A stretch of 64,000 nucleotides of DNA from positions 124,001 through 188,000 of the forward strand of contig CAVSQY010000002.1 of the NCBI GenBank assembly GCA_963730285.1, read 5' to 3'. Below the pieces are notes generated by a model. That model did not search any database. It was not told where the DNA came from and saw only the letters and a program-made list of their open reading frames with translations. The translations under genes were made by a program, and so were the position numbers. The DNA is from JARDZU01 sp963730285 (GTDB lineage Bacteria; Actinomycetota; Acidimicrobiia; Spongiisociales; ZC4RG35). Shown here in pieces: positions 8,115 to 16,686 of this stretch (position 1 is its first letter; each line of letters begins with the position of its first letter).

Positions 8115-10274
8115 TCAGATCGGGCCCGGGCCTAATCGAGTCGGCGGCAAGCTGATCACGGCGACGGGCAAACCTGCCTGCTCGAGAATGTAGGAGACGC
8201 GATGGCCGTAGAAGGGGCGATCCGTCAACGATCGCGACGACGTGCCGAGCACCAACAACTCAAAAGTGCCTGAGTTGGCGAAATGGACGATCTCCTCCTC
8301 GGCATTGGGAGCGACCCTGACGCCGACCTCGACAGCTACGCCGAGGCGCTCGCCGAAGGCTGCTGCGGTGCCCACCATCTCCTGGCCGGCCCGAAGGCCA
8401 TCGTCGATCGCCCCGCTCTGAACCATCATCCCTTGCCCTTCGGGGCGATTCACAACGTGCAGGGCGAAAACGCTTCCCTCCGCCGCCCTGGCGACCGAAT
8501 AGGCGAACTCCTCGGCGGCGCGAGTCGATCGAGTGGCCGCAACCGGCACCAGGACGCGGCTCGGCAGGTCAGGTGAGACGGGGTATGACTCGGGGAATCG
8601 GACCACCACGGTCGGGATCCTGACCCGTGCGAGGATCTTGTCGATGACCGAGTTGAAGGTCCCATCCCGGGACTCGGTGGCTCCCAGGACGGCCATGTCG
8701 TAGCCCAGACCGCACTCTCGCACGATTGCATTGGCCGGATCACGGGCCAGCCGGTGTATCAGACGTGGCTCCCTCAGCTCGGCCATCACCTCCGACGGAT
8801 CACCCGGCTCCCCTTCGACCTGGCGGAGCAACCGCCGCCACAGCCCCGGCTTGACGAGGTCGACCACCAGCACGGTCACCTCGGCCTCCGGGAACACCGC
8901 ATTGACCAGCTGTGCGGCAAACCTGGAATTGGCTCCGCCGCGGGTCGGGATCAGGATTCGCTTGGCCCCGAGGATCTCACTCGACGCTCGCAATTCCTCG
9001 CGCTCCAGGCGCTTTGCCTCTTCTGGCGGGATCTGCCATCCCTTCACCACCGACCGGAGGAGTTGTGGGGACACCACTGACGTGACGATGGCGGCAAGCA
9101 CCATGACGGTGTACCCGGTCTCCGAGACCACACCGAGGTTGAGCCCGATGATCGCAACCACGATCCCCATGGCTCCGAGCGCGGAGAGACCGGAACCCAA
9201 CGCCAACGCCTCGCGGCCTCTGATACCGACAAACCAACCTCCGGCAAACGTGCCGGCGATCTTGGCCAATATCGCAACCAGAATCAGCCCAATCGTCCAT
9301 ATGACCGCTTCAGTCGACTCGAGCAGCCCGACGTCGACCCGGAGCCCCGAGAAGGCAAAGAAGATTGGGGCAAAAAAGGCCGCGGTCATCGTTTCCAATG
9401 TCGACCTCACCTGAGGTAGCTGGTGTCGAAGACCGGCCACCAGGATGCCGACGATGAAGGCGCCAAGGATGGCTTCGAGGTTCAGGGCCTGTGTCACCAC
9501 GCCGCCGAGAAAGGCCGCAACCAATGTGATGGAGACCGCCGCTGTGATCGAAGACCCGCGCGCCATGACGAATCGCAGGAGCCGATCGAGGAACCATCGC
9601 CCGATGGTCGCTACGACCAGAACGAAGATGACCAAGCCGACGAAGGAGCGGACCAACAGCTGGGGTTGAAATCCCTCGAGGGCGATACCCGAGAGGGCCG
9701 CCAGCAACAACCAGCCCACGGAGTCCATCGTCATTCCGGCTGCAAGGGTCACCTGGCCAAAATTGCGACGTAGGAAACCCAGGTCCTGGAGGATCTTCGC
9801 TACCACCGGCAGGGCCGACACGGACAGGGCCAATGCCAGGAACCCGGCGAAGATGGCACGATCGACACCTTCGCCGACGAATGAGTCCGGGACGGAGAAC
9901 GCGAGCCCGGCCGAAACAGCGAGAGGGACGAGCAGGGCGCCAGCGGCGACTGAGATCGCAGCTCCCTTGTAGCGGGCGATGATGCCGAGATCGGTCTCGA
10001 ACCCGATGACGATAAGGAGCATGATCACGCCGAGCCATGCCAGCCCGAACATCACCGATCGGACCGTCGGCTCGCCAAAGACCCAATCGAACGTCTGGGG
10101 AGCAAGACGCCCAAAGACGGTTGGGCCAAGCAGAACGCCGGCAAGAAGCTCGCCGACCACTGCAGGCTGTCCGATCGATTTCAGGACCCACCCGGCGAGG
10201 CGTGCCACACCGACCAATAGCAAGAGCTGCACGAGGAATACGAGCACCTCATGCTCACTCAATGGGGAGGCCAT
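8115..10274 (-). CDS. Kef/NhaP-type cation:proton antiporter with two UspA domains
   Basis: A 719-residue CPA2-type membrane antiporter. The first ~400 residues are about a dozen hydrophobic helices, opening MASPLSEHEVLVFLVQLLLLVG and containing QPAVVGELLAGVLLGPTVFG and EAILGAFIVGILVAG, which are conserved exchanger segments. The last ~290 residues hold two soluble universal-stress-protein domains: one from AKRILIPTRGG, the second from SRVLVPVAAT to LLVLGTSSRS and GLPVAVISLP. Such domains commonly sense nucleotides and gate or regulate the transporter. The start at 10274 (ATG) is preferred over a TTG at 10316. Ion specificity cannot be told from sequence. It follows ychF with a 54-base gap, probably a shared transcript. 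Confidence 0.88.
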   Translation of the reverse strand: MASPLSEHEVLVFLVQLLLLVGVARLAGWVLKSIGQPAVVGELLAGVLLGPTVFGRLAPQTFDWVFGEPTVRSVMFGLAWLGVIMLLIVIGFETDLGIIARYKGAAISVAAGALLVPLAVSAGLAFSVPDSFVGEGVDRAIFAGFLALALSVSALPVVAKILQDLGFLRRNFGQVTLAAGMTMDSVGWLLLAALSGIALEGFQPQLLVRSFVGLVIFVLVVATIGRWFLDRLLRFVMARGSSITAAVSITLVAAFLGGVVTQALNLEAILGAFIVGILVAGLRHQLPQVRSTLETMTAAFFAPIFFAFSGLRVDVGLLESTEAVIWTIGLILVAILAKIAGTFAGGWFVGIRGREALALGSGLSALGAMGIVVAIIGLNLGVVSETGYTVMVLAAIVTSVVSPQLLRSVVKGWQIPPEEAKRLEREELRASSEILGAKRILIPTRGGANSRFAAQLVNAVFPEAEVTVLVVDLVKPGLWRRLLRQVEGEPGDPSEVMAELREPRLIHRLARDPANAIVRECGLGYDMAVLGATESRDGTFNSVIDKILARVRIPTVVVRFPESYPVSPDLPSRVLVPVAATRSTRAAEEFAYSVARAAEGSVFALHVVNRPEGQGMMVQSGAIDDGLRAGQEMVGTAAAFGERLGVAVEVGVRVAPNAEEEIVHFANSGTFELLVLGTSSRSLTDRPFYGHRVSYILEQAGLPVAVISLPPTRLGPGPI

Positions 10275-10328
10275 GACGCCCTCGCTCTGGACAGCCGGCC
10301 AGATCACCGCGGCCAACCTAGTGTCACC

Positions 10329-11411
10329 TCAGACGTTGAACCGGAACTCCACGACGTCGTTGGGACGCATCACGTAGCCCTTGCCCTCGGTCCGCACCAA
10401 CCCGCGGGACCGAGCCGCTGCCCATGAGCCGGCTTCGACAAGAGCATCGAAATCAACCACTTCGGCCGCGATGAACCCCCGCTGAAAGTCGGTGTGGATG
10501 ACTCCCGCCGCCTCGGGCGCCGTTGCCCCCGACGCGATGGTCCAGGCACGCGACTCCTTCTCGCCCGCAGTCAGGAAGGATTGGAGACCCAGAGTCTGGT
10601 AGGCAGCCCGAATCACCGCATTGAGGCCGGGCTCCTCCTGTCCGATCTCAGAAAGCAGCTCGGCCCTGTCGTCAGGTCCCAACTCGCCGAGCTCGGCCTC
10701 CACCTGGGCATCGAGAAAGAGGGCAGTGGACGGGGCGACCATGGTCTCCAGCATTCGTCTTCGGTCTTGACTCGCCAGCCCGGCCTCGTCCACATTGAAC
10801 ACGTACACGACCGGCTTCGCCGTGAGGAGATGCAGATCGGCGAACTCATCGGCCCGACCCATCAACTCGCCGGATCTGCTCACCATGTCACCCGATGCAA
10901 CCACGGCGCGAAGCCGACGCAGGAGCTCCACCCGGGGACCAAGCGATCTGTCGAGCACTACCTCTTTCTCCAGCCTTGGGAGTCTCTTGTCGATCGTTTG
11001 GAGGTCAGCAAGGGCGAGCTCGGTCTCGATCACGTCGATATCTGATTGCGGGTCTGGGAGGTCGCTCACATGTGACACGCTCGGAGACTCGAAGACACGC
11101 ACCACGTGGCAAATTGCGCTGGCATCCCTGATGTTGGCGAGGAACTGGTTTCCCAGCCCCTCCCCCTCCGAGGCGCCCTTCACCAGACCTGCGATGTCGA
11201 CGAAAGTGACCGTTGCCGGAACGATTCGCTTCGATCCGAAGATCTCGCCCAACGTGTCCAGCCGTTGATCCGGGATCGGAATCACGCCAGTGTTTGGCTC
11301 GATCGTTGCGAAGGGATAGTTGGCGGCCAGGATCCCGGCATCGGTCAGTGCATTGAACAGAGTGGACTTCCCAACGTTGGGCAGACCGATGATGCCGATG
11401 GAGAGACTCAT
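10329..11411 (-). CDS. ychF: YchF/OLA1-family ATPase
   Basis: Ribosome-associated P-loop protein of 360 aa, the normal length. It starts MSLSIGIIGLPNVGKSTLFNALT with the G1 loop, then TFVDIAGLVKGASEGEGLGNQFL (G3) and FNVDEAG, where the NKxD specificity motif is replaced by NxxE; this change is known to make YchF prefer ATP over GTP. The C-terminal TGS domain is present, ending KGYVMRPNDVVEFRFNV. YchF homologues bind 70S ribosomes and modulate translation and stress responses. It is divergent from gpsA across a 114-base gap that must hold both promoters; I could not single out convincing -35/-10 boxes. Confidence 0.96.
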   Translation of the reverse strand: MSLSIGIIGLPNVGKSTLFNALTDAGILAANYPFATIEPNTGVIPIPDQRLDTLGEIFGSKRIVPATVTFVDIAGLVKGASEGEGLGNQFLANIRDASAICHVVRVFESPSVSHVSDLPDPQSDIDVIETELALADLQTIDKRLPRLEKEVVLDRSLGPRVELLRRLRAVVASGDMVSRSGELMGRADEFADLHLLTAKPVVYVFNVDEAGLASQDRRRMLETMVAPSTALFLDAQVEAELGELGPDDRAELLSEIGQEEPGLNAVIRAAYQTLGLQSFLTAGEKESRAWTIASGATAPEAAGVIHTDFQRGFIAAEVVDFDALVEAGSWAAARSRGLVRTEGKGYVMRPNDVVEFRFNV

Positions 11412-11525
11412 GTTCGAGGCAGGTTAGGAACCGTCGAACGACTACCCAGCTCGTGCTCTGTCCAGGCGGCGATGGCCGCTCTGATCCCTTTCATTCGTGG
11501 CCGGCCAGGCCACTACCGTGCCGCC

Positions 11526-12524
11526 ATGGAGAGAATTGCCGTCATCGGCGCCGGGTCGTGGGGCACGACCGTGGCGTGGCTGGCTGCTCGCGCCACGCCG
11601 ACCATCATTTGGGCGCGCCGCAAGGTGGTCGCCGAGCAAATCAACTCGACGAGCCTCAACGCCCAATACCTACCCGCCCTGGCGCTACCTGAGTTGTTGA
11701 CGGCCACCAGCGACCTCAGCGAAGCGGGCGAGAGTGCGACTGCTCTGGTCATGGCAGTCCCCTCACATGGATTTCGAACTGTGTTCGAGGACGTCGCGCC
11801 GGGACTCGATCGTCACACCCCGGTCGTGTCGCTGACCAAGGGGATCGAACAAGGGACATTGGCGACGATGACCCAGGTGATCGCTCAAGTTGCACCTGAT
11901 CACGACCGCGATCGCATCGGCGTCATGACCGGCCCCAACCTGGCGATTGAGATCGCGGCAGGACAGCCAACCGCGTCGGTGATGGCCATGGCGGACATGG
12001 AAGCCGCGACGAGATTGCAAAGGGTCTTCATGTCACCGTCCTTTCGGGTCTACACCAACGATGACGTGACCGGATGCGAATTGGGAGGCGCCCTGAAGAA
12101 CGTGATGGCCATCGCCGCCGGAATGTCAGACGGTCTTGGATACGGCGACAACACCCGAGCCACCCTGATAACGAGGTCGCTGGCGGAGTTGACCCGGCTC
12201 GGAATCGCACTCGGTGGCCATCCGGCGACGTTTGCCGGGCTGGCCGGGATGGGAGATCTCATCGCCACCTGCATCTCGACATCGAGCCGCAATCACCGTG
12301 TGGGGTTCCGGCTGGCACAGGGACAAACCCTGGACGAGATAGTCGCCGAGATGAGCATGGTGGCTGAGGGTGTCAAGACGACAAGGGCAGTGCTCGACTT
12401 GGCGGACAGAAACGACATCGACATGCCGATCGCCACACATGTCGGTCTGGTTCTGTACGAGGGGATGCATCCCCGTGAGGCGGTCATGTCACTGATGACC
12501 CGTGATGCCAAGCCGGAGGACTGA
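11526..12524 (+). CDS. gpsA: NAD(P)H-dependent glycerol-3-phosphate dehydrogenase
   Basis: Reduces dihydroxyacetone phosphate to sn-glycerol-3-phosphate for phospholipid synthesis; cytoplasmic. At 332 aa it is the standard length. It opens MERIAVIGAGSWGTTVAWLA with the GxGxWG dinucleotide fold, and has LTKGIE, TGPNLAIEIAAGQPTA (usually GPS/GPN-FA-E), and CELGGALKNVMAIAAGMSDGLGYGDNTRATLITR, which contains the catalytic lysine and the conserved DGL-GxN-xA-L segment. The start at 11526 puts the Rossmann motif directly at the N-terminus. Its stop overlaps the next start (TGATG), so the following gene is translationally coupled. Confidence 0.96.
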   Translation: MERIAVIGAGSWGTTVAWLAARATPTIIWARRKVVAEQINSTSLNAQYLPALALPELLTATSDLSEAGESATALVMAVPSHGFRTVFEDVAPGLDRHTPVVSLTKGIEQGTLATMTQVIAQVAPDHDRDRIGVMTGPNLAIEIAAGQPTASVMAMADMEAATRLQRVFMSPSFRVYTNDDVTGCELGGALKNVMAIAAGMSDGLGYGDNTRATLITRSLAELTRLGIALGGHPATFAGLAGMGDLIATCISTSSRNHRVGFRLAQGQTLDEIVAEMSMVAEGVKTTRAVLDLADRNDIDMPIATHVGLVLYEGMHPREAVMSLMTRDAKPED

Positions 12525-13165
12525 TGACCGATAGAACCAGGATTCGTCGCCATCCTGAGCTCGGATCGACGGACCGAGAGGTAATAGACCCCATCCTCGA
12601 CGAAGGGTTCGTGTGCCACGTGGCCTACCTGGACGACTCCAGGCCAGTCGTGATACCCACGCTCTACGTTCGCGACGAAGATCGCGTGCTGCTCCATGGG
12701 TCACCTGCATCCGGCATCATGTCGGCAGTGAGACGCCGGTCTCCGTTGAGCATCGCAGTCACACACGTGGACGGCGTCGTGGTGGCGAGAAGCGGGTTTC
12801 AGTCGTCGATCAACTACCGAAGTGTGGTGCTTCATGGGCTGGGACGGATCCTCGACGGCACCCAGCACTCGCGGGCTCTCGACCTCTTGGTGGACGGCCT
12901 CATCCCGGGGCGGCTGGCAGATGTGCGGCGGCCCACCGACATCGAGCTGAGGAAGACGTCTGTGGTGGAGGTCTCCCTCGATGAGTGCTCGGCAAAGGTC
13001 TCCGACGGCCCTCCGGAGGACGATGAGGGCGATATCGGGACCGGCGTGTGGGCTGGAGTGGTGCCGGTCACCCAAGTGTTTGGCGCTCCACTCCCCTCAC
13101 CGGACCTCGAGGCCGACATCAGGACCCCGGACTATCTCTTGGCATTTCGACGTTCCGATCGGTGA
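12524..13165 (+). CDS. Pyridoxamine 5'-phosphate oxidase-family (FMN split-barrel) protein
   Basis: A 213-residue protein of the flavin-binding split-barrel superfamily. The N-terminal pattern DPILDEGFVCHVAYLDDSRPVVIPTLYVRDEDRVLLHGSPASG is typical of the NimA/PNPOx-like group, followed by SINYRSVVLHGLGRILD and ending in TPDYLLAFRR. Members bind FMN, F420 or haem; the cofactor and substrate of this one cannot be told from sequence, and a true role in vitamin B6 synthesis is unlikely. It is coupled to gpsA by a one-base stop/start overlap, but no functional link is evident. Confidence 0.8.
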   Translation: MTDRTRIRRHPELGSTDREVIDPILDEGFVCHVAYLDDSRPVVIPTLYVRDEDRVLLHGSPASGIMSAVRRRSPLSIAVTHVDGVVVARSGFQSSINYRSVVLHGLGRILDGTQHSRALDLLVDGLIPGRLADVRRPTDIELRKTSVVEVSLDECSAKVSDGPPEDDEGDIGTGVWAGVVPVTQVFGAPLPSPDLEADIRTPDYLLAFRRSDR

Positions 13166-13201
13166 CTGCAACCGATACCTTCCACCTGGTGTTCTGAGAG
13201 C

Positions 13202-14173
13202 ATGGCCAATCGACTACTGACAACATCCCATGGCACCAACCGAGAGGCGTTCACGGGCAAGGACTGGGCTCTGTTCTCCAGCTTGAGCCTGATCTGGGGC
13301 GCCTCCTTCCTGTTCATGGCAATTGGCCTCGATCATTTCCATCCGGGTCTGGTCACTTGGCTTCGAGTCGGCTTTGGCGCCGCCGTGATGGCCGCCTTGC
13401 CCAAAGCGCGGAGAACGCCGATTCCACGTGATGACACCATGAGGTTGGGCGCCTTGGGGCTGATCTGGATAGCGATCCCGCTCACTCTGTTCCCCATCGC
13501 ACAACAGTGGATCGACTCGGCCGTGGCCGGCATGTTGAACGGTGCGATGCCGCTATTCACGGCGATCATCGCCTCTGTCCTGCTTCGCCACCTGCCGGGT
13601 CGTCTCCAAACGCTCGGTCTCCTCGTCGGATTCGGCGGGATTCTGAGCATCGCCCTTCCATCGGCCCGGTCCGGCTCCACCGCCGCCATCGGCGTCGCCC
13701 TGGTCCTCCTCGCCACCGTCTGCTACGCCTTCGCCACCAACATCGTGGCGCCAATCCAACAACGATATGGCTCGGTCGCCGTGATGGCCCGCGTCCTGTG
13801 GACAGCATTCGCGCTGGTCACGCCTTACGGCATCTACGGTCTGGCCAAATCGTCTTTCGGTTGGGACTCGCTGCTGGCGGTGATGGCCGTTGGCCTGCTC
13901 GGGACCGGTCTCGCGTTCGCCATGATGGGAACACTGGTGGGAAGCGTCGGGCCGACGCGAGCCAGTTTCATCACATACCTGATCCCCGTCGTCGCTTTGC
14001 TGCTCGGGGTGGTCTTCCGTGGGGAGGTGGTATCCCCGGTCGCCATTCTCGGATCTCTGCTGGTAATCGCCGGTGCACTCCTCGCGTCTCGCCGCGAGGT
14101 GCCGGACGGGCCAAGTGCCCACCAGTCGTCAAGAAGCGCGCGACCGATGCCCAATGGGAAGACGCCCGGTTGA
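13202..14173 (+). CDS. EamA/DMT-superfamily transporter
   Basis: A 323-residue inner-membrane protein with about ten predicted helices arranged as two EamA repeats (SSLSLIWGASFLFMAIGLDHFHP in the first; ALVLLATVCYAFATNIVAP opening the second). The second repeat carries VGPTRASFITYLIPVVALLLGVVFRGE, the conserved end of this family. DMT transporters of this type export amino acids or other metabolites; the substrate here is unknown. The start is ATG at 13202 and the C-terminal 25 residues are polar and probably cytoplasmic. The stop overlaps a possible TTG start of the next gene (TTGA). Confidence 0.88.
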   Translation: MANRLLTTSHGTNREAFTGKDWALFSSLSLIWGASFLFMAIGLDHFHPGLVTWLRVGFGAAVMAALPKARRTPIPRDDTMRLGALGLIWIAIPLTLFPIAQQWIDSAVAGMLNGAMPLFTAIIASVLLRHLPGRLQTLGLLVGFGGILSIALPSARSGSTAAIGVALVLLATVCYAFATNIVAPIQQRYGSVAVMARVLWTAFALVTPYGIYGLAKSSFGWDSLLAVMAVGLLGTGLAFAMMGTLVGSVGPTRASFITYLIPVVALLLGVVFRGEVVSPVAILGSLLVIAGALLASRREVPDGPSAHQSSRSARPMPNGKTPG

Positions 14174-14565
14174 GACTGGACGAGGCTCGTTGGCGCGTCG
14201 TGCTTTCAATGTCCACCCCGCCCCTCCTGGTTGCGATGGCCTGGGGAGCCGATCTGGTCGGTGCACCGGTCTTCCTGACGCTGGCCCTCGCCGCTCTTGC
14301 AGCTTTTCTCGGTTATGTGGCTCTCTTCGACTATGCGAAGGCGATCTCGATCGACGACACGGGAATCGAGCGGTTGTGCATCCTTCGAAGGCAACGTACG
14401 CCGTGGGAGGACGTGGCCGGCATCACTCGCCCCCGCAACAGGGGCCTGGTGCTGGTGACGAGCTCGGGGAAGAGACGGATCCTGCTCGACCGTCGTCTCG
14501 ACGACCAGGAACTCGCCCTTTTGCGGGCCCAACCCCGCATGAAAAGCATCAAGTCCGACCTATAG
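14170..14565 (+). CDS. Small membrane protein with PH-like domain
   Basis: A protein of up to 131 residues. Two membrane segments lie near the N-terminus (LLVAMAWGADLVG and FLTLALAALAAFLGYVALF), followed by a soluble part with SIDDTGIERLCILRRQRTPWEDVAGITRPRNRGLVLVTSSGKRRILLD, which has the strand pattern of bacterial PH domains (YdbT/DUF304 type). The likely start is TTG at 14170, overlapping the transporter stop; an ATG at 14209 would give 118 aa and is also possible. Function is not known. It follows the EamA gene as the last of that transcript. Confidence 0.65.
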   Translation: MRLDEARWRVVLSMSTPPLLVAMAWGADLVGAPVFLTLALAALAAFLGYVALFDYAKAISIDDTGIERLCILRRQRTPWEDVAGITRPRNRGLVLVTSSGKRRILLDRRLDDQELALLRAQPRMKSIKSDL

Positions 14566-14583
14566 GGACTCTCCAATGTCGGG

Positions 14584-14632
14584 TCAGTGTCGAATCTGAC
14601 ATGCGACCTCATGGTCCCGGCATAATGGTTAC
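14584..14632 (+). promoter_or_regulatory. Putative promoter of the ECF sigma operon, possibly leaderless
   Basis: CTGACA (14596-14601) and CATAAT (14621-14626) resemble -35 and -10 boxes with a longish 19-base spacer. Transcription would then start at or next to the GTG at 14633, giving a leaderless mRNA, which is common in actinobacteria. An inverted repeat GTCAG-N8-CTGAC (14584-14600) overlaps the -35 box and could be an operator. Seen by eye only. Confidence 0.4.
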
Positions 14633-15232
14633 GTGGTGGACCGTTCTGACGCGGAGTTGCTCCGGGCCTCATCGGCGGGGTCGGCGGAGGCCTACTCCGT
14701 CTTCTTCCGACGGCATGTGAATGCGATAACTCGATATGCAGTTCGACGGTGCCACAACCCCGAAGATGTTGCCGATCTGGTTGGCGAATGCTTTCTGGTC
14801 GCCCTCCAGGCGTCTCATCGCTATGTCGCCGAAACCGATACCGCCCTGCCCTGGCTGTTCGGGATCTCGAGACGGCTCCTGGCCAAACAACGGAGGAAAT
14901 ACGCCGGCAACCGCCGACTCGAGGTCAAAGTCGGAAATGCCTTCCCGACCTTCACCGCATCCGAGGACGAAGCGGTGGCTTCTGCAATCGACGCCTCCCG
15001 CCAGGCGCCCATCCTCGAAGAAGCCCTGGCCCGCCTCACCCGATCCGAACGGGATGTACTCGAACTGGTCGCTTATGACGGGCTCAGCCCTTCGGAAACT
15101 GCGATTGCCCTGGACATCACCCCGAATGCTGCCCGCCTCCGATTGTCCCGAGCTCGTCGGGCGGTCCGGGCCCATCTCGATTCCACTGCGGTGGTTGGGG
15201 CGACCCCGGAGGAGGCGGAATATGCCCTCTGA
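14633..15232 (+). CDS. ECF-family RNA polymerase sigma factor
   Basis: A 199-residue sigma-70 factor of the extracytoplasmic-function type. Region 2 covers roughly residues 10-80 (FFRRHVNAITRYAVRRCHNPEDVADLVGECFLVALQ, with ALPWLFGISRRLLAKQRRK), and region 4 covers about 125-185 (LARLTRSERDVLELVAYDGLSPSETAIALDITPNAARLRLSRARRAVR, a helix-turn-helix). It lacks region 3 and region 1.1, as ECF factors do. The start is GTG at 14633 with no Shine-Dalgarno sequence, fitting a leaderless message. The stop overlaps the start of the next gene by 11 bases, pointing to a sigma plus membrane partner pair. Confidence 0.9.
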   Translation: MVDRSDAELLRASSAGSAEAYSVFFRRHVNAITRYAVRRCHNPEDVADLVGECFLVALQASHRYVAETDTALPWLFGISRRLLAKQRRKYAGNRRLEVKVGNAFPTFTASEDEAVASAIDASRQAPILEEALARLTRSERDVLELVAYDGLSPSETAIALDITPNAARLRLSRARRAVRAHLDSTAVVGATPEEAEYAL

Positions 15233-15623
15233 GATGCGTCGACCAGGACCGATCGCGATCGAGGGATACATCGATCGCCTCGATCTTCGTATTAGAGACG
15301 AGGCTGGACGCAACCGCCATGCCTCACTGCCCTCACCCGCCCACATGGCGGCAAGACGGTTGCGCGCACTACTCAGACCGCTGCTTCAGAGCGGTGCCAT
15401 GGTGCTCACGTCACTGGCTGTCATCGTGGCAGTCGGCGTTGCTCCCGGCACACTCCCCACCGCCACCCACGACAACTCGCCGGTTGCCGCTCCGGCCGAC
15501 CCGTCGAGCTTCATCTACGAGCCGAACGGCTTCCTCGACCGGATACCTGATGACGAGTTCCTCGCTTCCGAGGCTGTTCATGTGCCCGACAATCCGGACA
15601 CGCCACAATTGGGGATGGAATAG
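15222..15623 (+). CDS. Small single-pass membrane protein, probable sigma partner
   Basis: A 133-residue protein starting MPSEMRRPGPIAIEGYIDRL. One hydrophobic segment (GAMVLTSLAVIVAVGVAPGTLP, about residues 58-79) separates an N-terminal cytoplasmic part from an extracytoplasmic tail. The start overlaps the sigma gene by 11 bases, the usual arrangement for an ECF sigma and its membrane anti-sigma. It has no HxxxCxxC zinc motif, so it is not a ZAS-domain anti-sigma; it could be a divergent anti-sigma or another membrane partner. The longer open frame upstream (from 14736) runs inside the sigma gene and is not real. Confidence 0.7.
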   Translation: MPSEMRRPGPIAIEGYIDRLDLRIRDEAGRNRHASLPSPAHMAARRLRALLRPLLQSGAMVLTSLAVIVAVGVAPGTLPTATHDNSPVAAPADPSSFIYEPNGFLDRIPDDEFLASEAVHVPDNPDTPQLGME

Positions 15624-15639
15624 ACAACTAGAAAAGCAT

Positions 15640-15745
15640 TCCTCCCGAGTGCTATCAGTGAGGCGGCACGCAGGGTGCCGTCAAACGATCCGGGTGAAAA
15701 CCCGGCCCGACCGCAACTGCAACCAATTGCGGTCCTCCACACTGC
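15640..15745 (+). ncRNA. Unassigned folded RNA/DNA element between convergent genes
   Basis: Three clean hairpins stand in a row: CGGCAC/GTGCCG (15664-15680), CCGGGT-GAAA-ACCCGG with a GNRA tetraloop (15690-15705), and GACCGCAA/TTGCGGTC with an 11-base loop (15709-15735). A strong terminator-like hairpin follows. The gap codes for nothing obvious and lies between two convergent genes, so it is either a 3' UTR structure of the sigma operon or a small RNA. The stretch with GGTGAAAACCCGG and ACCGCAACTGC superficially resembles part of the cobalamin riboswitch core, but there is no B12 box and no downstream gene in the right direction. The strand is uncertain. Confidence 0.4.
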
Positions 15746-15775
15746 AGGAGGGGCGGGACTTCCCGCCCCTCCTGT
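15746..15775. terminator. Terminator hairpin between convergent operons
   Basis: CAGGAGGGGCGGG (15746-15758), loop ACTT, CCCGCCCCTCCTG (15763-15775): a 13-base-pair perfect GC-rich stem. It sits between the stop of the sigma-partner gene (+) and the stop of nurA (-), so it can serve both strands. The following bases TGTTCTT are only weakly T-rich. Confidence 0.7.
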
Positions 15776-15780
15776 GTTCT

Positions 15781-16686
15781 TCAGGCTGCAGCGGCTCCGC
15801 GCAGGGCTCGCATGGCCAGGTCCCGATCGCCCAGCCGCCTTCGCAGCTCGCGCTCGAGACCACCTATCGGATAGAGATTCTGCGGTGCTCTCGGATCCTT
15901 GTGACGGGCTGATGCATACCTAGGCAGAGTCGCACTGACAAGGCCGGCGATACGGGCCGCCTCGCCCACCGGCATGTCCGCCTTCACCTCGCAGCGAACC
16001 AGGCCACCGGCCGGTCCGGCGCCGTTGGAAAGACGCAGATACCACGAAAAGCGACTCCAGGAGGTTGTCGTCAGGAACAACGGCGTGCGATAACCCGCAG
16101 GGAGCTCCGTCAGGGTCGATCTCAACTCATCGGGCAGATACTGGACATGCTGGGTCTTCACGTATCCCACGGCTCTCTCGACATGTCTTCTATGCGAAAG
16201 CGGGCCATCGACGACGACCAGCGCCACGTCCTGATTCGCCTCGGCGACCTCGCCCTCCAAATCACCCATACGCTCCTGGATCCCGAGCCACAGCTCCTCA
16301 GGAGTCGAGCCGCGGGTGCTCATCACCTCGTAGACACCCACTTTGGTAGCCACCGGATCGGCGTCCACACCGGTGAAGACACCACGACGCACCTCTGCCG
16401 CGATCACCTTCGCACCACCGTTGCACCGAACGGCACCGGCGGCAAAGGTGGCGGCCAACCCGAATCCGGGGAATTGGCCGTCCCGTTCTATCCAAAGATT
16501 GGCATCGACCCGGCGCACCCCGTCGACGAACAGGATGTCCTCTGCGGCATCGACATCGGGAAGAAGCGGGCGCCACTTATCGGCCGCTAGCTCGACCGAG
16601 GGATCGACATTCTCGGTCGAGTCGATCAGGTCGGGAACGGATTGCGAGCCATAATCCGGATCCCAGCTCTCGACGTTGAATCTCAT
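15781..16686 (-). CDS. nurA: NurA-like 5'-3' nuclease
   Basis: A 301-residue protein resembling the NurA nuclease, which works with the HerA translocase in DNA end resection. The RNase H-like core shows ILFVDGVRRV (first strand with the metal-binding Asp), later VALVVVDGPL (second acidic strand), and a family-like C-terminus with RHKDPRAPQNLYPIGGLERELRRRLGD. It begins by overlapping the sbcC stop (ATGA) and ends the operon herA-sbcD-sbcC-nurA, which is the main support for the call. Sequence resemblance alone is moderate, because NurA proteins diverge strongly. The alternative is an unrelated protein of the operon. Confidence 0.75.
   Translation of the reverse strand: MRFNVESWDPDYGSQSVPDLIDSTENVDPSVELAADKWRPLLPDVDAAEDILFVDGVRRVDANLWIERDGQFPGFGLAATFAAGAVRCNGGAKVIAAEVRRGVFTGVDADPVATKVGVYEVMSTRGSTPEELWLGIQERMGDLEGEVAEANQDVALVVVDGPLSHRRHVERAVGYVKTQHVQYLPDELRSTLTELPAGYRTPLFLTTTSWSRFSWYLRLSNGAGPAGGLVRCEVKADMPVGEAARIAGLVSATLPRYASARHKDPRAPQNLYPIGGLERELRRRLGDRDLAMRALRGAAAA

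Noticed and set aside
15690..15745. Possible cobalamin riboswitch core (GGTGAAAACCCGG ... ACCGCAACTGC)
   Set aside because: No B12 box follows, the ACCGCAA stretch pairs in a local hairpin instead, and no gene lies downstream in that direction. Kept only as an unassigned folded element.
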